Source: Psoroptes ovis
Lineage: Eukaryota; Arthropoda; Arachnida; Sarcoptiformes; Psoroptidae
Assembly: GCA_002943765.1 (NCBI GenBank)
Contig: PQWQ01000032.1
Span: 310,001-374,000 of the forward strand
Direction: 5' to 3'
DNA: 64,000 bases
The position numbers and the translations under genes were made by a program. This document shows, one piece after another, positions 48,865 to 60,724 of the stretch. Numbering within the stretch: the first letter of the stretch is position 1; every line of letters begins with the position of its first letter. Below the pieces are notes generated by a model. That model was given only the letters and a program-made list of their open reading frames with translations, did not search any database and was not told the origin of the DNA.

Positions 48865-49666
48865 TTACTCGTGTGTATTTGAATTGAATCCAATTATATC
48901 GATTGAAATTAATCTCGAATCTTGTTAATTATTATTTTTCCACTATTTGAATGCTCCTCCTGTTTTTGACACTTTAAACATGTTTATTTAAATGGTTGAT
49001 AAGTGTGTTAATGCGTGTTGTATGATGATGATGATGATATCAATTATCAGAAATATCAGAAAATGGTGAAAACCAGATCATTTATCGAATGAATGAGATT
49101 CGAATCGTAAAATGCGAAAAAAATCGAAATAACTATAATCTACTAATTCAATAGCCTTATCAGTGATCAACTAAATTGGATCAAATTTTTTTTCATTTTG
49201 TGAATTGATAATTGATTGATATTCGACAATATGAAATAAATTAAAATATATTTCTTCATGACCATTTTTGTTTCGTTAACAGTGATTAATTATCATCAAT
49301 TAACAACAGCGAAATTTGTTCATATCTTTGTGAAATGTAATTTTCAATTCAATGTATTACTGACTAAATAAAGACTATAGTTTTTTAATTGTTTAATTCA
49401 ATCATTCATTAATAATTTTTAAATGGACTGAAAAATTGTTCAAAAAAAATTATTGAGAAAACACACAACGGTTTGAACCTTTATAATTTTCCATTCAAGT
49501 CTATAAAAACGATTAAAGATTAATGACTTTTGAATCAAAATGTTTTAAATGTTTGATTCGATCAAAGATTAAAAGGTTAATGAATCAAAATTTTTAAATT
49601 TTACTTTGAATAATTATTGAATTTTTTGCTTCGATTTAGGGTAAGTATTTAATTTGTTATTAATTT

Positions 49667-49746
49667 GAGGGTTGTCCGAAAAGTTTTTGACGATTTTCAA
49701 TGAGCATTCCATTGATTTTGCGTTGATAATTTATTGGACAGCTTAA
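49667..49746. mobile_element. Family A mariner-like MITE, copy 12
   Basis: GAGGGTTGTCCGAAAAGTTT to ATTTATTGGACAGCTTAA, about 80 bp. The right end has diverged. It lies 79 bp upstream of the globin start codon, so probably in the promoter or 5' leader. Confidence 0.8.
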
Positions 49747-49825
49747 AAAATGAAATTCGATAATTTCTTCAATAATTTTGTTTGTATTTAAATCAAAACA
49801 GGACTAAACAAAATCCAAAGAAAAA

Positions 49826-50357
49826 ATGTCACTAACAGATACTGACGTAGAAATTATACAAAAAACATGGTCATTAATACGAGTCGATTCAGTGAAGGCT
49901 GGTATTGATTTATTTCGAAGGTAAATGACTTAGTTATTTGTGAATTTTGTGCAAATATTAATCCTTTAATTCCCGTAGATTTTTCGAAGCAAATCCCGAT
50001 TATATCAATGCATTTCCATTCAATGAAAATGATCGTACGGATATGGAAAAAATATTAAAAAGTACAACATTAAAACAACATGCTGGCCGTGTAATGCAAG
50101 CATTATCAACCATTGTTGATCATTTAAATGATCCAATAAAATTTGAAGAAAATTTACAAAAAATTCTAACCAGTCATGTACGACGGCAAATCGAGCTTAA
50201 ACAATTTGAAAATCTTAAATTAGCTTTAGTAGGATTATTGAGCGATAACCTTGATCGTGAAATAATGAATGATGAAGCTTTGCAGGCATGGTCAAAAGCA
50301 TATGATGTTATATTGGATATGTACCGGCAATGTAAAGATAGCCATCATCAATCATGA
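49826..50357 (+). CDS. Globin
   Basis: Heme-binding oxygen carrier or sensor of the animal globin family. Two exons, 49826-49920 and 49979-50357, separated by a 58 bp GT-AG intron in phase 2; 157 residues, the usual single-domain length. Visible hallmarks: the A-helix Trp (KTWSLI, W15), LFRRFFEANPDYINAF with the CD1 Phe (about F44), a distal His in LKQHAGRV (His66, E7) and the proximal His in TSHVRRQI (His98, F8), then a G/H region with WSKAYDVIL. The intron falls at the end of helix B, corresponding to the ancient B12.2 position; the other ancient intron (G7.0) is absent. No signal peptide, so probably cytoplasmic. The ATG is the first in frame, preceded by AAAAA. A family A element lies immediately upstream. 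Confidence 0.92.
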
Positions 50358-51256
50358 AACTAGGAAAAACGCAATGAAATTGAATCATTCAATGGCCATA
50401 AACATTATACGTTCATTTTATTCATTATTCAGGAACATTTTTTTGACCGAAACATTCATCATTGAAGACGTGAACCAAATAATTATTAATCAAATCGAAT
50501 AAATTTTAAAATAATCTAAATAAAAATTTTTATTCTCAAATATTTATTCAAAATCAAAATTGAATAATTTGAAAAATTTTGATTATTTGAATCAATCAAT
50601 CAATCAATCAATTTTGCTTGATTCGTTTGTTTGACATTTCGTAATCGATCTTTGATTTTTTCTTTATGTTTGTTTATCGTGTTGTATGAATGAATGAATG
50701 AATGAATGTTTATATCGAAATAAACTATCCGAATTAATGAATAAATTTTAATCCAAAAATTTGGCGCAAAAATTTGACCAATTTTTCAAATTTTTCAAAT
50801 AATTATTTGTATAAAGACTGATACATCAATAATAATAATCGTAATAATAATGAATGAATGTGTAAATTTGAAATTTGTAAAATTTTTCATCTTAAAATTC
50901 ATATATAAGACTTGTAAAGGGTTATCCAAAAAACAGACGACGACGAAGAAAAAAAAATTCGAATTCGATGATGATGATGATGATCAACGATGATGATGAC
51001 CAACGATGGTCAATGATCAGTGATGATCAACGATGATGATCAACGATGATGATCAATGATGATTAATGTAAAAGGCTAATACCTTGACCAGTGATGATGA
51101 TTAATGTGTTAAACAGGCTATTGCCTTGATGAATTTTTCAAAAAATTTTGAATTTTTCAATTTGTTTCAATTTGTTTCTTGTGTAAAATGAAGAACCATC
51201 TATCGATCAATGTCTTAAATCATTTTTTAAAAAATTGAATTCAATCCTTTCAAATC
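50358..51256. other. Spacer between globin and the Ras-like gene
   Basis: 899 bases between convergent genes. It holds globin 3' UTR sequence with AATAAA-type signals, AATG and AATC repeats, and at about 50968-51095 an imperfect GATGATGATCAAC-type tandem tract. No gene seen. Confidence 0.55.
50968..51095. repeat. Imperfect GATGATGATCAAC-type tandem repeats
   Basis: Repeated short units of GATGAT with TCAACGAT or TCAATGAT interruptions over about 130 bases. Confidence 0.7.
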
Positions 51257-54200
51257 TTAAGAAATAGTACAATTACTGTTGTTCTTGAAACCATTTCGAA
51301 GACGATATTCAAATTCTTCGGATTCACTGAAGGAATTTTTCCGGGAATCATTAAGACTATTACAACTACCATAATGAAAATCATCACCAAAAAATAGTTT
51401 TTCCGATGATATCGATGATCTTGATGGTGATATATCGGAATCGGATTCATCCATTTGACTTTTATCAATTGAAAGGGTTGATGATGATGATGTACGATCA
51501 CGATTACGATTAGTAGGGTCAACAATTGTACCCGAAGTTTTTGACCCATGACCTACTGGTAGTTTTTCCATTTTTTTCGCATCATTCAATAATTTTTGCC
51601 TCAGCAGCTGACTCAATATTCGTTTAATATTTTCATCATTTTTTGCTGAACATTCTACGTGGCCAAATTCCCAATCAATCGAAATGATTGAATCGATAAG
51701 ATTTACATCGATTACACGTGATTCGATTAAATCTGTCATTTGAATTTCAAAGAATCAAAATTTAGAATGATAACTCAAGCCCAATACCTCACTAAACTTA
51801 CCAATTTTATTAGCAACAACAACCAAGGGTGGTAAATTTGATGCACGCGATTTAAGAATTTGTTCTTTAAGCCGACATACTTCATCCAATGATTCTTGAT
51901 CATCGACTGCGTATACCAAGATGAATGCATCGGCTGTCTGAATGGCTAAATCACGCATTGCTGTTTCGAAAAATTAAATTATTAAAATTAAAATTCTGTA
52001 AATAATTAAAGGGTTTTAAGTTTTTTATTCAAAGATTTTGAAATTGATTTTCGTAGTTTTTAAATTTAATTTCGTAATTTTACCATATAAAATAGCGTTC
52101 AAAACTCTGAAAATCAATTTTAAAACTACGAAAATCAACTTTAAAACCGCGAATCAAAACCTGTAAAATTTACCTGGAAATGGATAAGTACCCGATGTAT
52201 CCAACAGATCCAGTACAATAGTCATATCGGCATTACGTGATTTAAATTCTACTTGATGCAGCTCTTCAATCGTTGGAATGTGTTCTTCGACAAATGTTGA
52301 CTGGGGCAGTATTCGCCGGACGATTGATGTTTTTCCTGTGAGGTAATAAAGTAATTAAAGGATTAAATAATTAATAAATTAATAAATTAATTAAAAGATT
52401 AAAGGTTATAGATTTTGTGAATAAGACAAAAAATAGAAAAAGGGTAGAATTCTGTTGATCATTCGGGGCCAATCTATTTTTATAAATGTGATATTGAACA
52501 GGGTTTGAATTTTGAATAATCTGAGCACTGATTCATGTGTAAGGCTATAAATAGCCACAATTTTTCGGTTTTTTTGAATTTTACCCCACTATGGGACCAT
52601 ATTAAAACATAAGATTTCAATTTTCAAAAAAAAAACCGAATTAAATTGACGGAACTTCGTGCTGTTTCAATGATTGTTTTCATTCATTTTGATTATTTCC
52701 ATTTTGATTCTGTAATTTACGAATGTAAATCATTTGATTCCATGTATTCTGATCGTTCAAATGTATTTAATGAATCAAATAAATAAATTCATTCATACGG
52801 AAGAAATACTAAATGATTGAATCAAAATAAATTGAATAAATTAAGTAATCAACCCGAAATAATAATAATAAAACCGGCAATCATTGTGTACCATTGAATA
52901 CAGGCAATCTATCAACCCTATCTTGATTCAATGAATCTTTTATCAATGATTATTGATGGATCGTTTATCGTTCATTTTAAAAATTATCAGGAATTTGATT
53001 GAACCACTAAATCAAATAATAGAAATCAAAGAAAATAAACAAATAATAAACACAGTAAATATACCGAATACATACACACACAGTAAATCAGTGTAGGAAG
53101 CACAAAGAGCTGAGCTAAATATTTAATTTGATTGAATCATTAGTCAAATTCAATTTTTGATTCAATTTCGATTCATCAAATCAATGAATTTTCAACTTTG
53201 GAACCAAAAAGTTTATTGATCCCTAGCAGCACTCATTCGTTGTTGGTGCTGTCATTCCATTAAGGCTATCATGTATAATCACAAACAGCGCACAAACAAC
53301 ACATGGGGTTCCAAAAATTTTCCATTTTTGCAAATGAAACCATACGGATGCACACAGGCTCACATTGGCCCACACACAAACACTGAATACTGAACAGTAC
53401 CATACGTCAAACAGTGCCTGCAAGTGTCATGTGCCAAAAGACCCGAGAATTTTTCTATTTTTTCATATGTTACAACGACCCTAGAGACAATAACCTTATT
53501 GATTTGATTTATGATAATACTATGCTCTCATATTCATTTAAAAATTATGCCGAAAGTAAAATATTTTAAAATCCTTTAATTCAAATTTAAATTCATTTCA
53601 ATTAAGATTACATGGTTTCAAGCTTTAATTCGGAATTTTAAAATTAATTTTCGTAGTTTTCAAAATGAATTTCGTAATTTCACGGTTTAAAATTACATTC
53701 AAAACTCCGAAATTCAACTTAGAAACTCCGAAAATTAATTTCAAAACTACGAATTGAAACTTTAGAACCCTGTATATTTATTTCAATTTTCTTAGATTTA
53801 AAATCTTTGAAGAAACCTTTCACTGGTTCCGATTTCTTGTTTCTTCTTGATTCAGACTGATTCCGGCTGATTCTATTGGATTCTATTTGAACCCTACTGA
53901 ATAAACCAAATACATTCAGGCGCCCTTAGAATTATTTTGACATTTTCTACCCTCTCAAAAGAGTTCAAATCAAGAGTTCCGTATCAACAATGATTTAATT
54001 TGATTTGGAAAAGCTGTCAAAATCAATAATCACAGCAGTGAAAGTCTTAGAAAAAGTCTTCTTAAAATCAATTATTTTTAAATTTTCGCCTTGACATTCG
54101 ACTGGTGCATTATTTAGCACTGTTTATTTTGATATTTTCGATTTTTTCACCACTTTGAATCGAATCGAAAATTCAAAATTTAATGATGATTTAATGAGTT

Positions 54201-57200
54201 GTTTAATGAATGAATGAATGACGAATGAAAAATTAGATTGTCCGAAAAGTTTTGGCCTATGAAGTTTTGGTTCATGAACAACTCTATTGTGATTAAACGG
54301 CAAGAACTTTTCGGACAATCAAATTGATGAATAATTATTCATAGGGACTGCGTCAAGTTATTCATAGGGAATGCGTCAAGTTTTCTCGGGTATTTCAAAA
54401 AAAAAAAGTTTCTATTATTATTTCCAATATCTCTTGGCTCCTATTTTTGCAAGGCCTTAGTGGTGTTTCGGGTGTTTTGAGCATTTGTTAATTGATTTTC
54501 AACCAAGAACATTGCGTAACTCATTCAATTGATTTAATTGAAATCGAAAATTTGTCAAAATTTGTTTATGATTCATTCATCATTATGATCACATGGAAAT
54601 GGCAAAATGGCAGCTCGAAATTTCCGAGAATAAGCCGAAAGAATCATCGGAAAACATTGTGACCAATGAAATTCTTTGGAATTATTTGGAATAAATTCAA
54701 GCGAATCGAATCGAATGAATCTGAAATTTATTTTCTTAAGATTTTTCTTAAAATTTTTCTTGGGAATCAAAGAATCTTAGAAATTCTCAGATTTTCAAAA
54801 TAAAAAAATTATGAATTAATTTAAATTTAAATAAACATCCATCAAACACATAAACAAATAAATAAACAAACAACCCTACAACCCATTACCATCCTACCAA
54901 CCAAAGACCAAAGCTACAATACCAACTACAAATGTTATTATGGAATCATTATTATTATTATGATAATTTCATATTTTGATTCATTATTTCGTATCAATGA
55001 ACTTTTGAATGAATGAATCAGTGAAGCCATCCACCATCCATTAAAATTCAATTTTGTTCACTCTGTGTATTCCTTGGCATTTGGCTAATGAATAATGCAA
55101 CAACAACAACAGTGGCAACATTTAACCAACATCAACCAACAAGAACCGAAGAAATTGAGCGGAAAATGACACGGAATCCATAGAAGAACAACAGCCGAAT
55201 GACAGTAATGAATAGATGATAAGCATTGATGATGAAGAATGGTATAAGGTGATAACCTTAAACAAATAAGTCTTGTAAAATCACATTCACATTGATTCAA
55301 TTCTATTTCTTTGAATTTCTTATTTTTCTTGAAAGAATATCAACCTTTGAAATGCTCGCTGGGACCGTATTTCACACAGTGGAATGGCCGTAAATTTCTC
55401 TTGCAGAGTACCCATAGGGCCCAATGCCTCGAACCAAAGTAATAAATTCATTAACATAATTATTCATCGGGTTCATTGTAATTCATTTAATATGCCCGAA
55501 AATGATTTCAAATATAAATAAAATTTAAGGTCTTTGAACAACAAATCAAATCAATCAAAGAAACAAATCAGATCAAAGAATTAAGAATCAAATCAAATCA
55601 AAGATCATCAATGTAGATTCATTTGACGACAGTTCATTTCAGTTAAGATGATCAAATAAACATTTTTTCTTTAAGAAAATGGAGAAAATCTTGGACTTAT
55701 TAGAATGGACTTTCAATAAGAAGAAAATCGATTCAACTTCTTAATTGTTCAGCTTCTTAATTATTCTTCGGTCTTCGGGGGTGTTGATAATGTATTTAAT
55801 TTAGCTTCGCACTTATAAGCATCCAAGGATTAATTTGATCGTTTAGCTGTTATGATCCAAATCAATACAATTCAATTGAATTGATTCCAAAAAAACAAGT
55901 CAAATTAAGCCAAATTAAATCAATTTCGAATGTTTTTTCTGCATTTAATTCTCTCGCATATTAATGAATTCTTGAAATATACTGAACCGAATCAGAACCG
56001 AAGGTGAATGACATTCAACAGAGAATTGAAAATCAGCATCGAAATTGATAAACAACAATAAAAACCAAATGAAATATTTGATATTTGTGAACCCAGCTAC
56101 AATCAAAACATATGGGAAAACATCATCATCATTTTCACTCTTTGGAAAACCTTTCAGAAACCGAATCAATGTTCTCATAGAAATCACTTCATCACTTCTT
56201 GAACCACCAAATCAAATGAATATTTATCAAATTTTATCATTTGACAGGTTTCCCCTGAATCAATTTGATTTGTTTCGAATGTTTTTGGCTGAAAAATGAA
56301 ATTCATTCACTCAAAGGAAAATACTCGAGAATGTGTTTGCCAAAATAAACAATTCCAGCGACAAGAAATCAAATTGAAATATTTTTCAACTTAGTCAAAG
56401 CTTAGTGAACTTAGTCAAAGCTTTGAAAATTCAATTGCCTTATTGTTACTGCTAGTTCTCAGTGCATTTCGGGGGACCCTACGCGTCCCCCGAAGGCTCG
56501 AATATCATTGATTGTTCTGGCCGAATCAAGTATTCGAGAAATATCAAAATAGCTTCGGAATGGAATGCGGTAGTGATGATATCATTCTTTAAATATTTTG
56601 ATTCTTGAATTCAAAGATTCATTCATTCACAACAAATACAGACAATAATTAATCATATGTTCGAAGGCTATCAATTTCATTCGAATTATTGCCGTTGAGT
56701 GAAATCAATGATATGGTCATCTTGGCTTCTGAACACATCATCCATACACTTAGGAACAATAGCTCAGAGCTCTTTGAGCATCTTTGGATATGGATGATTG
56801 TGTGTGAATGGAATCAATTATCGAGGCGTTTCTTTCTTTCGTTCAGAGGTTCATTGATATTTTTTATACGGTATATTATCGTGATATTATGAGATTACAA
56901 GTGTTTCAAATCAAAAATTCATTGACACTGTTCATTGGGCTCAAAGATATCGATTTACAATCATTGATATCGTGGCTGTATTTGCTTCCTATTTCACATT
57001 ATTCAACACCATTCAATTGTTATCGAATGTATTAGGTTGTCCGGAAAGTTCTGATCGATTTTTATGAGCAACTCTATCGATTAAGCGTAATGAACTTTTC
57101 GGACAACTTAATAGATTTAAATATATGGAAGTAAATCAAATAATAAATGAAGCACAGAGAAACAATAACCTTATAATTAACACTGTATTGGTGTTTACAC

Positions 57201-59802
57201 AGTAAAGATTTGAAAAATACTCCGAAAGATATTGGATTATAATTCGATTCCATTCATTTATTTATCGATTATTTAAATGAAATGGATGATATATGATATA
57301 TGATCCTAAAAATAAATCAAAACTGATCAATAAATAATGAATAATTCTCGTTCAAATCGATCCTGGAAAGTTTCCCAAATCTCAAAATAAATCCAAAATG
57401 TGAAAAACAAAGGTGTACAGAATCTACACTGTGTAGATTAATCATTAATATGATTGATATGATTTTTGGAAAGTTTACCGAACTTTTTTTGGTTCGTAAA
57501 ATTCGAACTAGATTAAATTTAATTCAGTTTTAAATTCTTGGATTCCACCTCCAACGCATCTCAAGCGATTAATCAATGAAACAAACAACGCTAATCATAT
57601 TAAAAATAAATGAATAAATACCAGGGTTTCAAAGTTTTTATTCAGAGTTTTAAAGTTGAATTTCGTAGTTTTGAATGAAATTTCATAATGATAAAATTAC
57701 GAAATTCATTTTTAAAACTACGAATTAAAACTTGAAATTCTGTATTTTTCAAAAAATATTTTTTTCAAAGTTATAAGCTTGATTAGAATTTTCAAATAAA
57801 CTTTTCAATGACAACCAAATAAGATTTTGCCATGATTTGGAATGCATCTTAAATAATCAATTCCGATTCTTTGAAATCTTAACTTAAACTCTTTGGCCAC
57901 AACTTTTGGAACACGATTTGGCGATTCGATAAGAAATTTTGCCATTTTTTCAAAGCTAATCAAAGATTGATTCAAATAAGTCTATTTTTTTTCATCACCA
58001 AAGGCCTATGACCTCGAAAAAAATCTTAAACTTTGATCAGAAATCGAAATTTACCAATTTCCGACTTGAAAATGACTGAATTTAGATTCGTCTTATTCTA
58101 AATGTATCGGATTTCATTCAAAGATAATTTCTGGAAACTTTTTTTTCTTTTTGAAAATTCTGTTCAAAGTAAAACGATTTAAATTGATCAATGACAAAAA
58201 CGATTTAGATTAATTTCGATTTTGATTTTCATTTCAAAATCCAATTATAAACGTTTGGTAATCAGGGACTGGCGATTCTGGGCAATTAAATGGATCAGAA
58301 TATTTCCTCTATGGACCATCATACGACCTCGAATCGAAGGAAATTTGATTCTCGAATAGGGATGGACATTGAATTTCTAATGAAATTCTGAATTTAATAC
58401 GAAAATACGATTCGAAGACTATTGTTTTTTTGAGAAAAAACAATAATGCGGAACAGATAAAATATTCAGTTTTGAATTCTTGGAAAAAATTCAAAGATTT
58501 GATAATCTCTCCCATGTATCACATGTTTAATCTTATCTTTATGAGGCTGTAATCTTAATCAAAATGAAAGTCCCGGGAATATTGAAAGATCTGCGTGAAT
58601 TTGAAATTTAGAAAAAGATACATTTGACGATATTATCAGTGTTCTAACTGAATTATAATACTGAATTTACGGCTATTTAGTTGGGGATTACCATTTGTTC
58701 GTTATTTAAGATATTCAAAAATTCGGGACCCGAAAGCCCCTAAAATCAAAATCAAGTTCAATGCTATGGCATAGCAAACAATGAAATAAGAAAATTCAAT
58801 TTTCTTTTATTTTCTTCAATTTTCTTATTTTTGATGACGAAACTTATAATCACATAAATTACATACTCGCACAAATCATTTACGAAAATCAATTATATGT
58901 CATATCGAAACAAATGTATCTTTTCTGAATTGTAAAGATGAAATGAATCTTAAAGATGAATGCATCTTAAGAACATTTGAGAAATGTATTTGATGATACA
59001 TTCGATACATTTTGGTACAAATATCATTATTTTCGTCATTTAAATTACAAAAACAACAGAAAAGATAACAGATTCGATCGTCAGAACACAATTGAATCAA
59101 TTCAATTCAACTGCGGTAATGTACAATCGGACAGGGAATGGCCCGGGGGATGGCCGGAAAATTTGTACAAAAATTTTTAAAATTATTTTGATTCCAGAAA
59201 TCAAAAATTTTGTTTATTAATAAGCGAAGATTAAAAAATCGCATTCAATTTGAATGGACAAAATAAATATTCATAAATGGTAGATTAATAATCAACCAGA
59301 AATTAGCAGGATTAAAATGGTTGAAATGAGTAAACAATCAAAACAAAGGGAAACCAAACAAGACCAAGCAATGAAATCAAATGAATAGTGATTCATTTGC
59401 ACATTGATTGACCATGAAAATCGAATGTTTTGATCGAATTCGAATTCAAAATATTTGTTTTTGGTTTTACAGAGTTTAAAGTTTTAATTCGGAGTTTTGC
59501 AATTAATTTTCGTAGTTTTAAAGTTAATTTTCAGAATTTTGAATGTTATTTTTCATGGTAAAATTACGAAATTCAATTTAAAAACTATGAAAATTAATTG
59601 CAAAACTACGAATCAAAACTTGAAAACTGTGTATTTGAAATTGAATAATGGAATTGAATAAATTGAATTGAATAAACAAACAAAAACAAAAACACCTACC
59701 GACACGAGAAGCACCAAATATTGCCACCTTGAATTGAAGATATACACGTTCTTTGCTCTGGCAATGAAAACTAAACCTTGGAATTGACATTCGTGGTGCC
59801 AT
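51257..59802 (-). CDS. Ras-family small GTPase, RASD/Dexras-like
   Basis: Membrane-anchored Ras-superfamily GTPase. Four exons, 59802-59700, 52335-52174, 51960-51802 and 51732-51257, all phase-1 junctions with GT-AG ends; 299 residues. Motifs: P-loop GASRVGKT (30-37), IPTIEE switch I (T56), LDTSGTYPFPAM (G3, about 80-90), NKID (G4, 139-142), ECSAK (G5, about 168-172) and a C-terminal CTIS CaaX box. The DTSG..PFPAM block closely resembles RASD1/2, and like them it lacks the usual DTAGQ glutamine. The tail after the G domain is long, Ser/Asp-rich and basic near the start, giving a total length above plain Ras (about 190). The first intron, 7364 bp, splits the P-loop between GASRV and KT; the other two are 213 and 69 bp. 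Closest family is inferred as RASD-like; a RASL10-like assignment is less favoured. Confidence 0.9.
52008..52164. mobile_element. Family C palindromic MITE, copy 8, in Ras-like intron 2
   Basis: AAAGGGTTTTAAGTTTTTTA to CGAATCAAAACCTGT. It fills most of the 213 bp intron and ends only 9 bases from the exon 2 donor site (GT at 52172-52173 on the plus-strand scale). Confidence 0.85.
53610..53773. mobile_element. Family C palindromic MITE, copy 9 (164 bp)
   Basis: ACATGGTTTCAAGCTTTAAT to GAAACTTTAGAACCCTGT, with TTCGTAGTTTTCAAAATGAA and complementary modules. Confidence 0.87.
54233..54322. mobile_element. Family A mariner-like MITE, copy 13 (90 bp)
   Basis: TTAGATTGTCCGAAAAGTTT to GAACTTTTCGGACAATCAAA. 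It is longer than others because of a local GAAGTTTTGG duplication. Confidence 0.83.
56468..56538. other. Tandem hairpins, GC-rich first stem
   Basis: Stem 1: TTCGGGGGAC (56468-56477) pairs perfectly with GTCCCCCGAA (56485-56494) around a 7-base loop. Two bases later, stem 2: CTCGAATA (56497-56504) pairs with TATTCGAG (56531-56538), with an inner TGATT/AATCA stem. The GC content of stem 1 is very unlike the surrounding intron. Upstream at about 56386-56420 the sequence AACTTAGTCAAAGCTT occurs twice. This may be a structured RNA or a mobile-element relic; strand is unknown. Confidence 0.5.
57032..57111. mobile_element. Family A mariner-like MITE, copy 14
   Basis: TTAGGTTGTCCGGAAAGTTC to GAACTTTTCGGACAACTTAA; 80 bp, forward. 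Confidence 0.88.
57621..57743. mobile_element. Family C palindromic MITE, copy 10 (123 bp form)
   Basis: CCAGGGTTTCAAAGTTTTTA to AAAACTTGAAATTCTGT; the short form with one fewer module pair. Confidence 0.85.
59469..59630. mobile_element. Family C palindromic MITE, copy 11 (162 bp)
   Basis: ACAGAGTTTAAAGTTTTAAT to CAAAACTTGAAAACTGT. It ends 70 bases inside the intron from the first Ras-like exon. Confidence 0.87.
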
Positions 59803-60682
59803 AATTATTATTGTTTTTCAGACTATAGTTTTCCTTGTTTATTTATTTAAATATTTATGTTGTTTATTCAAAAGGTTTCAACCTTGAATAACTTGAAATT
59901 TTGATTTTCGAGTACTTCTGATTCTTCAGTGAAATTCGGCGAATTATCTTTTGACAATATGTGAATCGATGCAGCTGTCTGTTTTTCAATGAAAATTGAA
60001 TGAAATGAAATAAATAAAAACTTTGGAACACGGAAAAAGGATTAAATGATTTGATATTTTTAAATATTTTGATCTAGAAACCGATTAATTATTAATGATA
60101 ATTGAGGGCTATAGAATAAATTAGGGCCATGAAAACAAAATGTACGAATTGTACTCACCAAGTAATTATGTTTATGATGTTAATTAATCAATTAATAATT
60201 AATGAATATTGAATTTTAGGTACAATCGTAATGGGCACAAATTTGAATTTGAATTTTTTTTTCTATGGACCTTTTATGGACCCTTGTTGTTTCTCGGGTC
60301 TCAAATAATTTTAAAATTTGAAATTTTTGCAATTAAACACAAGTAAGTAATGTAATGTAAAGTTTATTTTTCAAATGACACAATTTGTCAACTTTTATTA
60401 AGATTATGACCTAATAAAATTTTAGCCAAATCAAAGATGATTAAATTCATTTTTTTTCGAATAAGTTTTTTCTTTGAAGGTTCACAAGTCAATATAAGAA
60501 ACTTTAAGAAAATTTCAAAGTATTCAACTTAATAATTTTGGATAATAATTTCACCATTAAATAAGCTTGAAATTGATCCACGAATCAATGAATGAATGGC
60601 CCTTTATATATGTTCGCCAGAATTGACAGAAATAAAACTTGGAGCCATTCAAAGTGAATTCAAAGTGATGCAAAACTGATGA

Positions 60683-60724
60683 AGCTTAGAGAACCACAAG
60701 TGGTTTCCCTAGAAGTCCTAAGCT
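60683..60724. other. Nested hairpin (AGCTTAG/CTAAGCT around AACCAC/GTGGTT)
   Basis: Outer 7 bp and inner 6 bp perfect stems are arranged concentrically over 42 bases. Possibly chance; no promoter or terminator signal recognised beside it. Confidence 0.35.

Larger units (their letters stand above)
45021..49825. other. 4.8 kb intergenic region with repeats and candidate solo LTR
   Basis: Between the eIF4E-like gene (-) and globin (+). It holds family A at 45766 and 49667, family C at 45371, 47140 and 48506, a candidate solo LTR at 48203-48359, GT, ATC and CGAT microsatellites near 48.73-48.87 kb and AT-rich DNA. Short open frames are not recognisable. Confidence 0.6.
52336..59699 (-). other. 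7.4 kb first intron of the Ras-like gene
   Basis: Bounded by GTCG|GTAGGTG at 59699 and a CACAG| acceptor at 52336. It contains family C elements at 53610, 57621 and 59469, family A at 54233 and 57032, a GC-rich tandem hairpin at 56468-56538, and a GC pocket near 55355-55435. No second gene inside could be recognised; short open frames are consistent with chance. Confidence 0.85.

Noticed and set aside
55355..55435. GC-richer pocket with an open minus-strand frame in the Ras-like intron
   Set aside because: About 30 codons, with no recognisable motif and no paired splice sites.
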